Source: DASPPM01 sp052143835 (GTDB lineage: Bacteria; Pseudomonadota; Alphaproteobacteria; JACZXZ01). Taken from it: a stretch of DNA of 64,000 bases. The DNA lies in assembly GCA_052143835.1 (NCBI GenBank), contig JBKQRV010000020.1:3179-67178 (forward strand), read 5' to 3'. Below are positions 1 to 7,982 of the stretch, piece after piece. A program made the translations under genes and the position numbers. A model generated the notes under the pieces. It saw only the letters and a program-made list of their open reading frames with translations, was not told where the DNA came from and did no database searches. Numbering within the stretch: position 1 is the stretch's first letter; each line of letters opens with the position of its first letter.

Positions 1-282
1 CTCGTCCACTACACGCAGACGCAGGCGGCCCTCCTCGCGCGCAAGCGCATCCGCGTGAATTGCGTCGCACCCGGCTCCATCGAGTTCCCCGGCGGGATGT
101 GGGAGCGGCGCAAAAGCGAGGAGCCGAAACTCTACGAGCGCGTGCTGCGCAGCATCCCCTTCGGCCGTCTCGGCCGGCCGGAGGAGGTGGCGAATGTGGT
201 ATTGTTCCTTGCCTCTCCGCTCGCGAGCTGGATCACCGGCCAGACCGTGACGGTCGACGGCGGCCAGCTCCTGAGCGGCTGA
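1..282 (+). CDS. SDR family oxidoreductase, C-terminal part (5' end outside window)
   Basis: This is the last 93 codons of a short-chain dehydrogenase/reductase; the Rossmann fold start and catalytic Ser-Tyr lie upstream of the window. What remains shows the usual tail: RVNCVAPGSI after the active-site helix, a GRLGRPEEVANVVLFLAS segment and the closing TGQTVTVDGGQ. These are standard SDR C-terminal features (NAD(P)-dependent oxidation or reduction in the cytoplasm). The substrate cannot be inferred. The next gene starts 24 bases downstream on the same strand, so the two may be cotranscribed. Confidence 0.9.
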   Translation, partial: LVHYTQTQAALLARKRIRVNCVAPGSIEFPGGMWERRKSEEPKLYERVLRSIPFGRLGRPEEVANVVLFLASPLASWITGQTVTVDGGQLLSG

Positions 283-306
283 GGCGGGGCCGAAGGGAGG
301 CGAGCG

Positions 307-1437
307 ATGAGCGAGAAGGACCCGGCCGAACGCTATCGCGCCAACCTGCAAGGCGAGGTCGATGGTGCCGCGCTCTACCGCGCCCTCTCGGAGGTCGAGG
401 CCGACCCCCAGCTCGCCAAGGTCTACGGCCGCCTTGCCGCGGTCGAGGAGGCCCATGCCTCCTTCTGGCGCAAACGCCTCGAGGCGCTCGGCAAGGTCCT
501 TCCCCGGCTGCACCCGGGCTTCCGCCCCAGGGCGCTCGCCTGGCTCGCGCGGCGCTTCGGGCCGGGCTTCATCCTTCCCACGCTCAACACGCTCGAGCAT
601 TTGGACAGCGGCCATTACGACGCCCAGCCGGAAGCCGTGGCGGGCGGGCTGCCCCAGGCCGAGCGCAGCCACGCGCGCATCCTCCAGGCGATCGCGGGGG
701 ACTCCCCGGCCGCGATGACGGGAAGCACCTTGGCGCGGCTCGAGGGCCGGCACCGCGGCCTCGGCGGCAACGCGCTACGCGCCGCGGTGCTCGGCGCCAA
801 CGACGGGCTGCTCTCGAACCTGAGCCTGGTGATGGGGGTCTCCGGCGCCGAGCTCGACCGCCACGCGGTGCTGATCACCGGTCTTGCGGGCCTCCTGGCC
901 GGCGCCTGCTCGATGGCGCTCGGCGAATGGCTCTCGGTCACGAGCTCGCGCGAATCCTATCAGCGCCAGATCGGCAAGGAGGCCGCCGAACTCGCCGAGG
1001 TCCCCGAGGAGGAGAAGGAGGAGCTCATCCTCATCTATCAGGCGAAGGGGCTCGGCGAGGCGGAGGCCCGTGCCCTGGCCGAGCGGCTCATGGCCGACAA
1101 GAACACGGCGCTGGACACGCTCGTGCGCGAGGAGCTCGGCATCGACCCGGGCGAGCTCGGCGGCTCGGCGTGGACGGCGGGTGCGACCTCGTTCCTGCTC
1201 TTTGCCGCGGGCGCGATCTTCCCGGTGGCGCCCTTCTTCTTCGCCGGAGGCTATCGCGCGGTCGCGGCGAGCCTGGCGCTCTCCGGCATCGCCCTCTTCG
1301 CGATCGGCGGCGGCACCAGCCTCTTCACCGGCCGCGGCGTGCTCCTCTCGGGGTTGCGTCAATTGCTGGTCGGCCTGGCCGCGGCCGGCGTCACCTACGG
1401 CCTCGGCCGGCTCATCGGCGTGGCCGTCATGGGATGA
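307..1437 (+). CDS. mbfA: MbfA-like membrane ferritin / VIT1-type iron exporter
   Basis: The 376-residue protein fuses a cytosolic rubrerythrin/ferritin-like domain (about 1-140) to a VIT1/CCC1 membrane domain (about 155-376). Candidate di-iron ligands are E17, E47, E48, H50, E97, E119 and H122. The membrane part opens with the family signature LGANDGLLSNLSLVMG and has about five hydrophobic segments. In Bradyrhizobium and Agrobacterium, MbfA exports iron from the cytoplasm and protects against iron and peroxide stress. A gene for an OxyR-like regulator lies about 600 bases downstream, which fits an oxidative or iron stress role. The start at 307 follows a GGGAGG-rich stretch. The exact metal is inferred from family membership. 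Confidence 0.85.
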   Translation: MSEKDPAERYRANLQGEVDGAALYRALSEVEADPQLAKVYGRLAAVEEAHASFWRKRLEALGKVLPRLHPGFRPRALAWLARRFGPGFILPTLNTLEHLDSGHYDAQPEAVAGGLPQAERSHARILQAIAGDSPAAMTGSTLARLEGRHRGLGGNALRAAVLGANDGLLSNLSLVMGVSGAELDRHAVLITGLAGLLAGACSMALGEWLSVTSSRESYQRQIGKEAAELAEVPEEEKEELILIYQAKGLGEAEARALAERLMADKNTALDTLVREELGIDPGELGGSAWTAGATSFLLFAAGAIFPVAPFFFAGGYRAVAASLALSGIALFAIGGGTSLFTGRGVLLSGLRQLLVGLAAAGVTYGLGRLIGVAVMG

Positions 1438-1467
1438 CTCGCGGCTCGCGGGAATGCGGCGCGATTA

Positions 1468-1648
1468 GTACCTGGAGTCGCAATTACCTGACGCACCCTC
1501 GCTGATCGTCATAGCCGGGCCGGCCGCAGGCCGAGTCCCGGCCATCCACGTCTTGCGACGCACGCAAAAAGGCGTGGATGGCCGTGACAAGCACGGCCAT
1601 GACGGTTGGAGAGGGCAACTCGAGTCAGGTATTTGCGACACCCGGTAC
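1468..1648. repeat. 181-bp nested palindromic element, MITE-like
   Basis: The outer arms at 1468-1492 and 1624-1648 are inverted repeats matching at 22 of 25 positions. A second pair lies inside (GTCATAGCCG at 1508, CGGCCATGAC near 1594-1603), and a third, GGCCATCCACG (1540-1550) with CGTGGATGGCC (1573-1583), forms the core hairpin. It sits between two convergent genes, ending 31 bases after the first stop and 4 bases before the other stop. I see no target-site duplication and no ORF. It may be a miniature inverted-repeat element, a REP-type sequence or a strong bidirectional terminator; these are not exclusive. Confidence 0.7.
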
Positions 1649-1651
1649 TGG

Positions 1652-1945
1652 CTAACCCTCGCGCAGCAAGGCGCGCGCGATCGCCTGCCACTCCTCGGCG
1701 AGCGGGCCCGTCGCCGGGGCCTTGCCGGCGCGGCGATACCAGTAGCCGGCGTTCGCCTGATCGCCCTCCTTGCGGTGGAGATAGGCGTGCACCCAGGCGC
1801 CGGCCGTGCCGTCATCGCCTTGCGCGCTAACATGCGCCTTCTGCCAATCGCCCTTGGCGTCCCACCAAAGCCCAGCTGCTGCTCCGCTCAGGCCGCGCGG
1901 CAGCGCCTTCCGCTGAAGCGACTTCTTGAAAGCTTCGAGGTCCAT
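1652..1945 (-). CDS. conserved small hypothetical protein
   Basis: A 97-residue, tryptophan-rich, soluble protein without signal peptide or membrane segment. It resembles small uncharacterised alphaproteobacterial proteins that contain an AGLWWDAKGDW segment followed by HAYLHRKEGDxxNAxYWYRRA (residues about 25-75). The helical, TPR-like pattern around NAGYWYRRAG hints at a short helical-repeat fold, but that is only a resemblance. The start ATG at 1945 has a purine-rich AAGGCGG sequence upstream. It converges on the iron exporter gene with the palindromic element between them. No function can be assigned. Confidence 0.7.
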   Translation of the reverse strand: MDLEAFKKSLQRKALPRGLSGAAAGLWWDAKGDWQKAHVSAQGDDGTAGAWVHAYLHRKEGDQANAGYWYRRAGKAPATGPLAEEWQAIARALLREG

Positions 1946-2028
1946 GCTTGCCGCCTTCGCATCGAATAAGGCGAGGCAAGTTTATCTGACATGAGCCCGC
2001 CCGTCAGCCCTCTAGGCGCGCCTCGTCC

Positions 2029-2934
2029 CTAGGCATGGCCCGCGAGTCGCCGAAGCTCGCGTCCGAGAAGCTGGAACTCCTCGCGGCGCGCGGTCTTCCT
2101 GCGCCAGGCAAGGCCGATCTCGCGCGCCGCCGCCTTGCCCTCGAGCGGAATCACGGCGAGCGAGGTTCCCTTGGTGATGCCCGCCTCGATCGCGAGCCGG
2201 GGCAGGAGCGTGACGCCGAGACCATTGTCGACCATTTGCACGATGGTATGGAGACTCGTGGCCTCGAAGGGATCGACATGGGGTTGTCCGCGCAGGCTGC
2301 AGGCGTTGAGCGCGTGCTGACGCAGACAATGGCCGTCCTTGAGAAGCAGCAGGTTCTCGTCCTTGAGCCGGGCGACGTTCACCTGCCGCAAGCGCGCGAG
2401 CGGATGTGCTGAGGGGCAGCACAAGCTGAAGGGATCCTCGAAGAGCGTCTCGGTCTCGACGTTGCCCACCGCAAAAGGGAGGGCCAGGAGGACGACGTCG
2501 AGCTCGCCCGCTTGCAATTGCTCGATCAGCCGCTCGGTCACGTCCTCGCGCAAGTAGAGGCGCAGGTGCTTATGGCTGCGCCGCAGCCTGGCGAACACGC
2601 GCGGCAAGAGGAAGGGACCGATCGTCGGGATGACGCCCATGCGCAGCGTGCCGCCGAGCGGCGCGCCGGCCGACTGCGCGGCCCGCGCCAGCTCCTCGGC
2701 CTCCTCGAGGATTTCGCGCGCGCGGCGCACCGTCTCCTCGCCGAGCGGCGTCAAGAAGACCGAGCGCTTGGTGCGGTCGACGAGGGCGGCCTGCAGCGTG
2801 TCCTCGAGCTCCTTGATGCTCGCCGAGAGCGTCGACTGGGTCACGTGACAGGCTGCGGCGGCCTTGCCGAAGTGGCGGCGCTCGGCCAAGGCAGCGAGGT
2901 GCCGCAGCTGTCTCAAGGTCGGCAAACGGGTCAT
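2029..2934 (-). CDS. oxyR: OxyR-type LysR family peroxide regulator
   Basis: This 301-residue LysR-family regulator has an N-terminal winged helix-turn-helix (about 6-65, with HFGKAAAACHVTQSTLS) and a C-terminal effector domain. The redox switch of OxyR is visible: C203 and C212 lie in GHCLRQHALNAC, the same nine-residue spacing as C199/C208 of E. coli OxyR, where peroxide drives disulfide formation. It therefore probably activates peroxide defence genes. No catalase or peroxiredoxin gene is adjacent; the nearby mbfA and the oxygen-sensitive Mo/W cofactor genes are candidate targets by location only. The 57 bases upstream, before the repeat at 2992, must hold its promoter. Confidence 0.9.
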   Translation of the reverse strand: MTRLPTLRQLRHLAALAERRHFGKAAAACHVTQSTLSASIKELEDTLQAALVDRTKRSVFLTPLGEETVRRAREILEEAEELARAAQSAGAPLGGTLRMGVIPTIGPFLLPRVFARLRRSHKHLRLYLREDVTERLIEQLQAGELDVVLLALPFAVGNVETETLFEDPFSLCCPSAHPLARLRQVNVARLKDENLLLLKDGHCLRQHALNACSLRGQPHVDPFEATSLHTIVQMVDNGLGVTLLPRLAIEAGITKGTSLAVIPLEGKAAAREIGLAWRRKTARREEFQLLGRELRRLAGHA

Positions 2935-2991
2935 CTTGCATCCGCTCGGTTAGGGTCGCGATTCGGAAGTTCGTCTCACCCGCAGATACCC

Positions 2992-3081
2992 GTCATTGCG
3001 AGCGCAGCGAAGCAATCCAGAGCGCATGGTGTGAAACCCTTTCTGGATTGCTTCGGCGCCCGTCGGGCGCCTCGCAATGAC
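2992..3081. repeat. palindromic repeat family A, copy 1
   Basis: The 90-bp element is bounded by GTCATTGCGAG and its perfect reverse complement CTCGCAATGAC. Inside lies a second perfect 13-bp inverted pair (GAAGCAATCCAGA and TCTGGATTGCTTC). Related copies sit at 31932-32033 and 40428-40528. This copy lies between the codirectional mobA 3' end and the oxyR 5' end. Such repeats are common intergenic elements in alphaproteobacterial genomes. Confidence 0.85.
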
Positions 3082-3120
3082 AAGTGTTTTCCTCATGTCG
3101 TGAATTTCAGAACCGGAATG

Positions 3121-3777
3121 CTAGGCGCGCCCCTTCCGCTCAGCGCTCTCCGCGCCGATCTCTTCGCCTGATCGCCGCAAGAGCGCCTCGGCTTCGGCGA
3201 GATCCTCCGGGCGGTTCGTGTTGAAGAAGGGGTCGATGGGCTCGCACGCGAACTCGACCTCGATGAGCCTGTAGCGTGCCGTCCACGCATCCACCTTGCG
3301 AAGCCCGTCCTCGACGAGCGCGCGGCGGAGATCGTCCATGAGTGCGACAGGCCAAAGTGCAAAGACGGGATGGCTCCGCCCGCCGCTCGCGGCACACGCG
3401 ATCTCGGCCTGACCGGCCTCGAGGCCCTCGAGGAGCCGCGCCACGAGATCGCGCGGGAGAAAGGGCGCGTCGCTCGCGAAGCTCGCGAGCCAGCGCGCGC
3501 CGGGGACGCACTCGCGCGCCCAGGCCATGCCGGTGAGCACGCCCGCGAGCGGCCCGGCGAAGCCCTCGACCACGTCCGCGCGCACGGGAAGGGCTGCGGC
3601 CGCGAAGCGCGCCCCATCGCCGTTGGCATTGAGCATGAGGGCCGCGACCTGGGGCCGCGCCCGCTCGATGACGCGCGCGAGAATCGTGCGGCCCGCGAGC
3701 GGCCTCAGGCACTTGTCCCCGCCCCCCATGCGGCGCGAGAGCCCGCCCGCAAGCACGACGCCCGCGATCTCAGCCAT
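3121..3777 (-). CDS. mobA: molybdenum cofactor guanylyltransferase MobA
   Basis: The 218-residue protein transfers GMP from GTP to molybdopterin, forming the guanine dinucleotide cofactor used by DMSO-reductase-family enzymes such as formate dehydrogenase. The nucleotide-binding motif LAGGLSRRMGGGDK (residues 9-22) is intact. It is followed by PLAGR, a NANGD segment and FASDAPFLP, whose aspartate binds metal in this glycosyltransferase-A-like fold. It lies 18 bases downstream of fdhD on the same strand, which places it in a probable operon for maturation of a Mo- or W-dependent dehydrogenase. Length is normal for the family. Confidence 0.93.
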   Translation of the reverse strand: MAEIAGVVLAGGLSRRMGGGDKCLRPLAGRTILARVIERARPQVAALMLNANGDGARFAAAALPVRADVVEGFAGPLAGVLTGMAWARECVPGARWLASFASDAPFLPRDLVARLLEGLEAGQAEIACAASGGRSHPVFALWPVALMDDLRRALVEDGLRKVDAWTARYRLIEVEFACEPIDPFFNTNRPEDLAEAEALLRRSGEEIGAESAERKGRA

Positions 3778-3795
3778 CGCCGTCAGTCACGGCCG

Positions 3796-4740
3796 TCAAT
3801 CATCGTCGGGGAGGCTCGATTTGCGCACGACCGCACGCGGCTCGGCGCCGACGGCGGCGAGGTCCGCGTCGTAGCGGATGCGATGGCCGCCGGAGAGGGC
3901 TACGAAACGCCTGCCCTTGGCGCGGCCGATGAGCGTGAGATCGGCCTTCTGCGCAAGCTCGACCCCCCAGGCGGTGAAGCCCGAGCGCGAGATGAGGATG
4001 GGGATGCGCATCTGCACGCACTTGATGACCATCTCGCTGGTGAGCCGGCCGGTGGTGTAGAAGATCTTTCCCTCGGGCGAGACGGCGTTCATGAGCATGT
4101 AGCCGGCGATCTTGTCGATCGCGTTGTGCCGGCCCACGTCCTCCATGTAGACGAGCGGGCGGTCCTCCTCGCACAGCACGCAGCCGTGAATGGCGCCCGC
4201 CTCGAGATAGAGGCTCGGACAGGTGTTGATCTTCTTGGAGAGCGCGTAGAGCCAGGAAGTCTTGAGCACCGCGTCCTTGGGCAGCCTGATCTCGTCGAAC
4301 TTCTCCATGAGGTCGCCGAACACCGTGCCTTGGGCGCAGCCCGAGGTCCTGACCTTGCGCTTGAGCTTCTCCTCGTAATTCGTGCGCCGCTTGGTGCGCA
4401 CCACGACAAGCTCGAGCTCCTCGTCGTGCTCGATGCCGGCGATCTCGTCGTCCGGCCGCAGCATGTTCTGGTTGAGGAGATAGCCGACCGCGAGATAGTC
4501 GGGATGATCGCCGACCGTCATCATGGTGACGATCTCCTGGCCGTTGAGGAAGAGCGTCAACGGCCGCTCGACCACGACCGCGGTCTCGATCGCGTTGCCT
4601 TCCTGGTCGACGCCGGCGACGCGGCGCGTGAGGCGCGCATCGCCCGGGTCCGGGCGCAGGGCGAACTCGCCAAGCGCCGCTCCAGCCGGGCGTGCCCTCC
4701 CTCCCGCCTTCGTCTTCTGCGCCGCAGCTCCCTCGGCCAT
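3796..4740 (-). CDS. fdhD: formate dehydrogenase accessory sulfurtransferase FdhD
   Basis: FdhD moves sulfur from a cysteine desulfurase to the Mo/W-bis-MGD cofactor, which activates formate dehydrogenase. With the ATG at 4740 the protein has 314 residues. The loop with the functional cysteine is present as TSGCAQGT (C135); E. coli has two cysteines here (CxxC), this protein has one. C187 and C190 (HGCVLC) and the family segment MEDVGRHNAIDK (199-210) are clear. A longer upstream reading frame is open to 4956 but overlaps the transporter ATPase and has no FdhD homology, so the shorter start is preferred. The ABC transporter for oxyanions is directly upstream. Confidence 0.93.
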   Translation of the reverse strand: MAEGAAAQKTKAGGRARPAGAALGEFALRPDPGDARLTRRVAGVDQEGNAIETAVVVERPLTLFLNGQEIVTMMTVGDHPDYLAVGYLLNQNMLRPDDEIAGIEHDEELELVVVRTKRRTNYEEKLKRKVRTSGCAQGTVFGDLMEKFDEIRLPKDAVLKTSWLYALSKKINTCPSLYLEAGAIHGCVLCEEDRPLVYMEDVGRHNAIDKIAGYMLMNAVSPEGKIFYTTGRLTSEMVIKCVQMRIPILISRSGFTAWGVELAQKADLTLIGRAKGRRFVALSGGHRIRYDADLAAVGAEPRAVVRKSSLPDDD

Positions 4741-4820
4741 GCCTCGCACCCTTGGCTCTCGCCCGCTCCAATATGTATCCGCCCGCCGCAGCGGGCAAGG
4801 CGGTGCCGATCCAAGGGCAC

Positions 4821-5921
4821 TCAGGGAGCGTCTTGGCCCTCGAGGACGACATGGATTGCCGCCGGATCGATCTCGGCCACCACGGGTGCTCCCGGCAGGA
4901 ACGCGAGCTCCCGCGCCGTGCGGCTCAGCACGTAGGCGACGAGCGGGAAGCCGCAATCCTCGACGATGCGCGCGAGCGGCCCGACGCTCGTCATCGAGAC
5001 GATCTTGCCCGGAAGGCGATTGTGCTCGCCGACGGCACCTGCTGCAGCGGCGTCGCCCTCCCGGCTCAACCGCACCGCTTCCGCGCGGATGCAGAGCACG
5101 GCCGGGCGGCCCGCCGCACCTGCGCCGCCGCCATGCGCACGAAGCTTCTTGCCGGCCACCTCGAGCACCGAGCCGCCGTCCGCTTCGCCCAGCACGCGCG
5201 CAGCGAGGATGTTCTCGACGCGGAGGAACTCGGCGACGAATCGGCTCGCCGGCTTCTCGAACACCTCGCCGAGCGCGCCGGCCTGCACGATCTCGCCGCC
5301 GCGCATGATGCCGACCTTGTCGGCCAAGGTCATGGCGTCGAGATGATCGTGGGTGACGAAGATCGCCGGAATGCCACTCGTGCGGATGAACTCCTTGAGC
5401 TCCGCGCGCAGCGCCTCGCCGGTGCGCGCATCGAGTGCCGAGAAGGGTTCGTCGAGGAGGAAGACGTCGGGGCGCGTGGCCAGGCTGCGCGCCAGGGCTG
5501 CGCGCTGCTTTTCGCCCGGGCTCAGATCCGCCGGGCTGCGCGCGGCGAGCGCCTCGAGCCCGAAGCGCGCAAGGAGGGCCCGCGTGTCCTGCGCGTGCTG
5601 CCGCTCGCCGCGCGCACTCAAGCCGAAGGCCACGTTCTCCGCCACGCTCAGATGCGGAAAGAGGCCGAAATTCTGGAAAATGAAGCCGACGCGGCGCCGC
5701 TCCGGCGCGAGCGCCGTCACGTCGCGCCCGGCGATCATGATGCGGCCTTGAGCCGGACGGTGGAAGCCGGCGATGGTCTCGAGCGTGACCGATTTCCCGG
5801 CACCATTGGGGCCGAGGATGACGCCGATCTCGCCGGCCTCGACCGCGAAGCTGAGACGCTTGAGCGCAAACGCGCCGAGTGCGAGCGAGACGTCCTCAAG
5901 CGCGACCGAGGGAGAGCTCAC
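4821..5921 (-). CDS. tungstate/molybdate ABC transporter ATP-binding protein (WtpC/ModC type)
   Basis: The 366-residue ATPase has Walker A GPNGAGKS (37-44), signature LSPGEKQ (133-139) and Walker B VFLLDEP (153-159), then an extended C-terminal TOBE-like domain (about 230-360) typical of ModC/WtpC and other CUT-type oxyanion ATPases. It powers import through the permease encoded 15 bases upstream. The adjacent binding-protein gene and flanking fdhD/mobA/moaA genes argue for molybdate or tungstate rather than sulfate or iron. The C-terminal segment may bind the oxyanion and inhibit transport when it is plentiful, as known for some ModC proteins. Confidence 0.88.
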   Translation of the reverse strand: MSSPSVALEDVSLALGAFALKRLSFAVEAGEIGVILGPNGAGKSVTLETIAGFHRPAQGRIMIAGRDVTALAPERRRVGFIFQNFGLFPHLSVAENVAFGLSARGERQHAQDTRALLARFGLEALAARSPADLSPGEKQRAALARSLATRPDVFLLDEPFSALDARTGEALRAELKEFIRTSGIPAIFVTHDHLDAMTLADKVGIMRGGEIVQAGALGEVFEKPASRFVAEFLRVENILAARVLGEADGGSVLEVAGKKLRAHGGGAGAAGRPAVLCIRAEAVRLSREGDAAAAGAVGEHNRLPGKIVSMTSVGPLARIVEDCGFPLVAYVLSRTARELAFLPGAPVVAEIDPAAIHVVLEGQDAP

Positions 5922-5936
5922 GGCCCCGCCACCTTG

Positions 5937-6770
5937 CTAGCGCCCCGCGCCGGGCGCGTGGTGGCGCCCGTAAGCGAGCGCGCGCAGGAGGATGAAGAGG
6001 AGGAGCGCCACAATCAGCATCAAAAGCGCCATCCCCGTCGCGTCCTCGAGACCGAAGCGGATGAAGAGCTCGTAGATCTTCACCGGTGCCGTCATCGGGT
6101 AATAGACCAGGATGACCACCGCGCCGAACTCCGCGATGGCGCGCGCGAAGGTCAAGGTGATGCCGGTCATGATGCTGCGCCAGGCAAGCGGCAAGGTCAC
6201 GCGGCGGAGCGTGCTCCAGGGGCCGAGCCCGAGGGTGCGCGCGACCTGCTCGAGCCGCGGGTCCACCGCCTCGAAGCCAAGGCGCGCCGCGTTCACCGTG
6301 TAAGGCACCGAGACGAAGAGCATCGCCACGACGATGCCGGCGAGCGTGCCCCAGAACCGGATGCCGAGTGCGCCCGCCGGCGCGCCGACCAGGCCCTGCC
6401 GGCCGAAGACGAAGAGCAATGCTATGCCCGCCACGGTATGGGGCACGGCGAGCGGAACGTCGACCACGGCCGAGATGACGGTCTTCCCCGGGAAGCTGAC
6501 GCGGGCCAGCACATAGGCAAGCGGCACGCCGAACACAGCCGCGGAGAGCGCAGCCAGGACGGCACCCTCGACGCTCAGCCCGATGGCGCTGAGCGCGTCC
6601 AGCGAGCCGGCCAGGCGCGCGAGGTTAGCACCGCTCTGATGGGCGGCGAGATCGAAGAGCGGCAGTAGGATGAAGGCGAGGAGGATGCCGCCGAGCAGCC
6701 AGCTCACGAGGAAGACGCCATAAGCGCGCGCAGGCGAGCCGCGCGCTGGCGGTGCCATCGGCGCGCTCAT
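5937..6770 (-). CDS. tungstate/molybdate ABC transporter permease (WtpB/ModB type)
   Basis: A 277-residue inner-membrane permease with about six hydrophobic helices starting at residue 18 (VFLVSWLLGGILLAFIL). The cytoplasmic coupling motif of the family appears near residues 160-200 as EAVDPRLEQVARTLGLGPW, where the EAA-type loop contacts the ATPase. Length and helix pattern match ModB/WtpB. It sits between its ATPase (15-base gap) and the binding protein (42-base gap) in one transcription unit. Specificity for tungstate versus molybdate cannot be read from this subunit. Confidence 0.88.
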   Translation of the reverse strand: MSAPMAPPARGSPARAYGVFLVSWLLGGILLAFILLPLFDLAAHQSGANLARLAGSLDALSAIGLSVEGAVLAALSAAVFGVPLAYVLARVSFPGKTVISAVVDVPLAVPHTVAGIALLFVFGRQGLVGAPAGALGIRFWGTLAGIVVAMLFVSVPYTVNAARLGFEAVDPRLEQVARTLGLGPWSTLRRVTLPLAWRSIMTGITLTFARAIAEFGAVVILVYYPMTAPVKIYELFIRFGLEDATGMALLMLIVALLLFILLRALAYGRHHAPGAGR

Positions 6771-6812
6771 GCCACACCTCCGGCGCGGCTCATCGCCGGC
6801 ATCGCGTGCGGC

Positions 6813-7787
6813 TCAAGAGCCCGGCCACGGCTTGGCGAGAGGGCGCAGCGCCTGCGGCATCTTGTCCTCGCCCACGGCAAAGCCCGGGCTGAAGGTGCCG
6901 AACCCGCGCTCGTCCAGGATCTTGCGGCCCTCGGGCCCGAGCAGCATGGCGATGTATTTCTCAGCGAGATCCGCGCGCGCGGCAGTGTTCGGAATGGTGA
7001 TGGCATAGACGATGGGCTTGCCGGCAAGATCGCCGTTCTTGGTATGGGCGACGCCCGTTGCGTAGAAGGCGGCATGGGCGGGGTCGCTCAGATCGATCTC
7101 GGAGGGGAGTGCTATGAACTTGAGGTGGTGCTGCAGCGCGTCCGAGCGGTAGATGGCGAGATAGTCGATCTGCCCCACCTGAAGTGCCGAAATGAGCGCG
7201 GTCTCGGTGTCGCGCATATTGCGGGGCGGCGCGTTCGCCAAGACCGACTTCGCGAGATCCGGCTCGTGATAGAACTTCGCCGCGAGCTCGAGCATCTGCA
7301 CGGTCTGATAGCCGGAGGGGTCGGTATCCGGATCGGAGCGGCCGATCTCGACCCCTGGCCGCGCCAGAACCTTGTACCAGTTCTGCGCCGTGATCTCCTG
7401 CGCGTACTTGCTCTTCTCGGTGTAGACGAAGGTCACCGCGTTGCGGGCGAAGCCGACGTACCATCCGGTATATTCCTTGGCGCCCCCCGCGCCGAAGAGA
7501 TACTTCGGAATGACGTTGTAGTCGGCGACCGCCAGGATGTCGGCCGGCTCGTGCAACTCGGTGATCTCTTTCGCCATCTTGACGCTGCCGCCGAACTGGG
7601 GCTGGACCGTAATACCCGGGTTCGCCTTCTCGAACGCCTCATCCAGCGCACGAAAGGGAAGCGCAAGCGTGCCCGCGGCGAAAATGGTGAGCTTGGCCTG
7701 CTCCGCGGCCTGCGCCCCCGCACCGGGCAGCGCCATTCCGGCCAGCATCGCCGCAGCGCCCAGCAGGCCGACAAAACGTTGCTGCAT
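6813..7787 (-). CDS. wtpA: tungstate/molybdate-binding periplasmic protein (WtpA type)
   Basis: A 324-residue solute-binding protein with a Sec signal peptide ending near residue 27 (GAGAQA). Mature features match the WtpA branch of oxyanion-binding proteins: TIFAAGTLALPF with the first ligand loop, GGSVKMAKEI, ADYNVIPK, GRSDPDTDPSGYQ (about 166-178) and a late IDYLAIYRSDA segment. WtpA proteins bind tungstate and molybdate with high affinity; canonical ModA proteins have different loop sequences. It is first in its operon; the upstream gap carries an operator-like inverted repeat, and a dedicated regulator gene follows further upstream on the same strand. Confidence 0.85.
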   Translation of the reverse strand: MQQRFVGLLGAAAMLAGMALPGAGAQAAEQAKLTIFAAGTLALPFRALDEAFEKANPGITVQPQFGGSVKMAKEITELHEPADILAVADYNVIPKYLFGAGGAKEYTGWYVGFARNAVTFVYTEKSKYAQEITAQNWYKVLARPGVEIGRSDPDTDPSGYQTVQMLELAAKFYHEPDLAKSVLANAPPRNMRDTETALISALQVGQIDYLAIYRSDALQHHLKFIALPSEIDLSDPAHAAFYATGVAHTKNGDLAGKPIVYAITIPNTAARADLAEKYIAMLLGPEGRKILDERGFGTFSPGFAVGEDKMPQALRPLAKPWPGS

Positions 7788-7831
7788 GACGCTCCCTCCC
7801 GCAATCGCTGCCAGTGATGCGTTGATTTTAT

Positions 7832-7861
7832 ACGAAAATTCCCGCCAATGTATATATTCGT
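7832..7861 (-). promoter_or_regulatory. operator-like inverted repeat upstream of the tungstate/molybdate transporter
   Basis: The arms ACGAAAAT (7832-7839) and ATATTCGT (7854-7861) form a near-perfect inverted repeat, with an AT-rich centre, 45 bases upstream of the binding-protein start. On the minus strand a TATAAA hexamer overlaps one arm and could be a -10 box. The island of AT-rich sequence is striking against the GC-rich background. The neighbouring HTH/PBP-like regulator is the obvious candidate to bind it; this is inference. Confidence 0.45.
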
Positions 7862-7982
7862 CAGAATAAATCAGAAATCACGTTCATACGCCAAAGGGGC
7901 GGCCCGTGTGTCGGCAACTGCCGAGGCAGGCAGCGGTTGTGATCTTGGAGCCCGGTTGCGAAGGCTGAGCCGAGGGGAGAGC

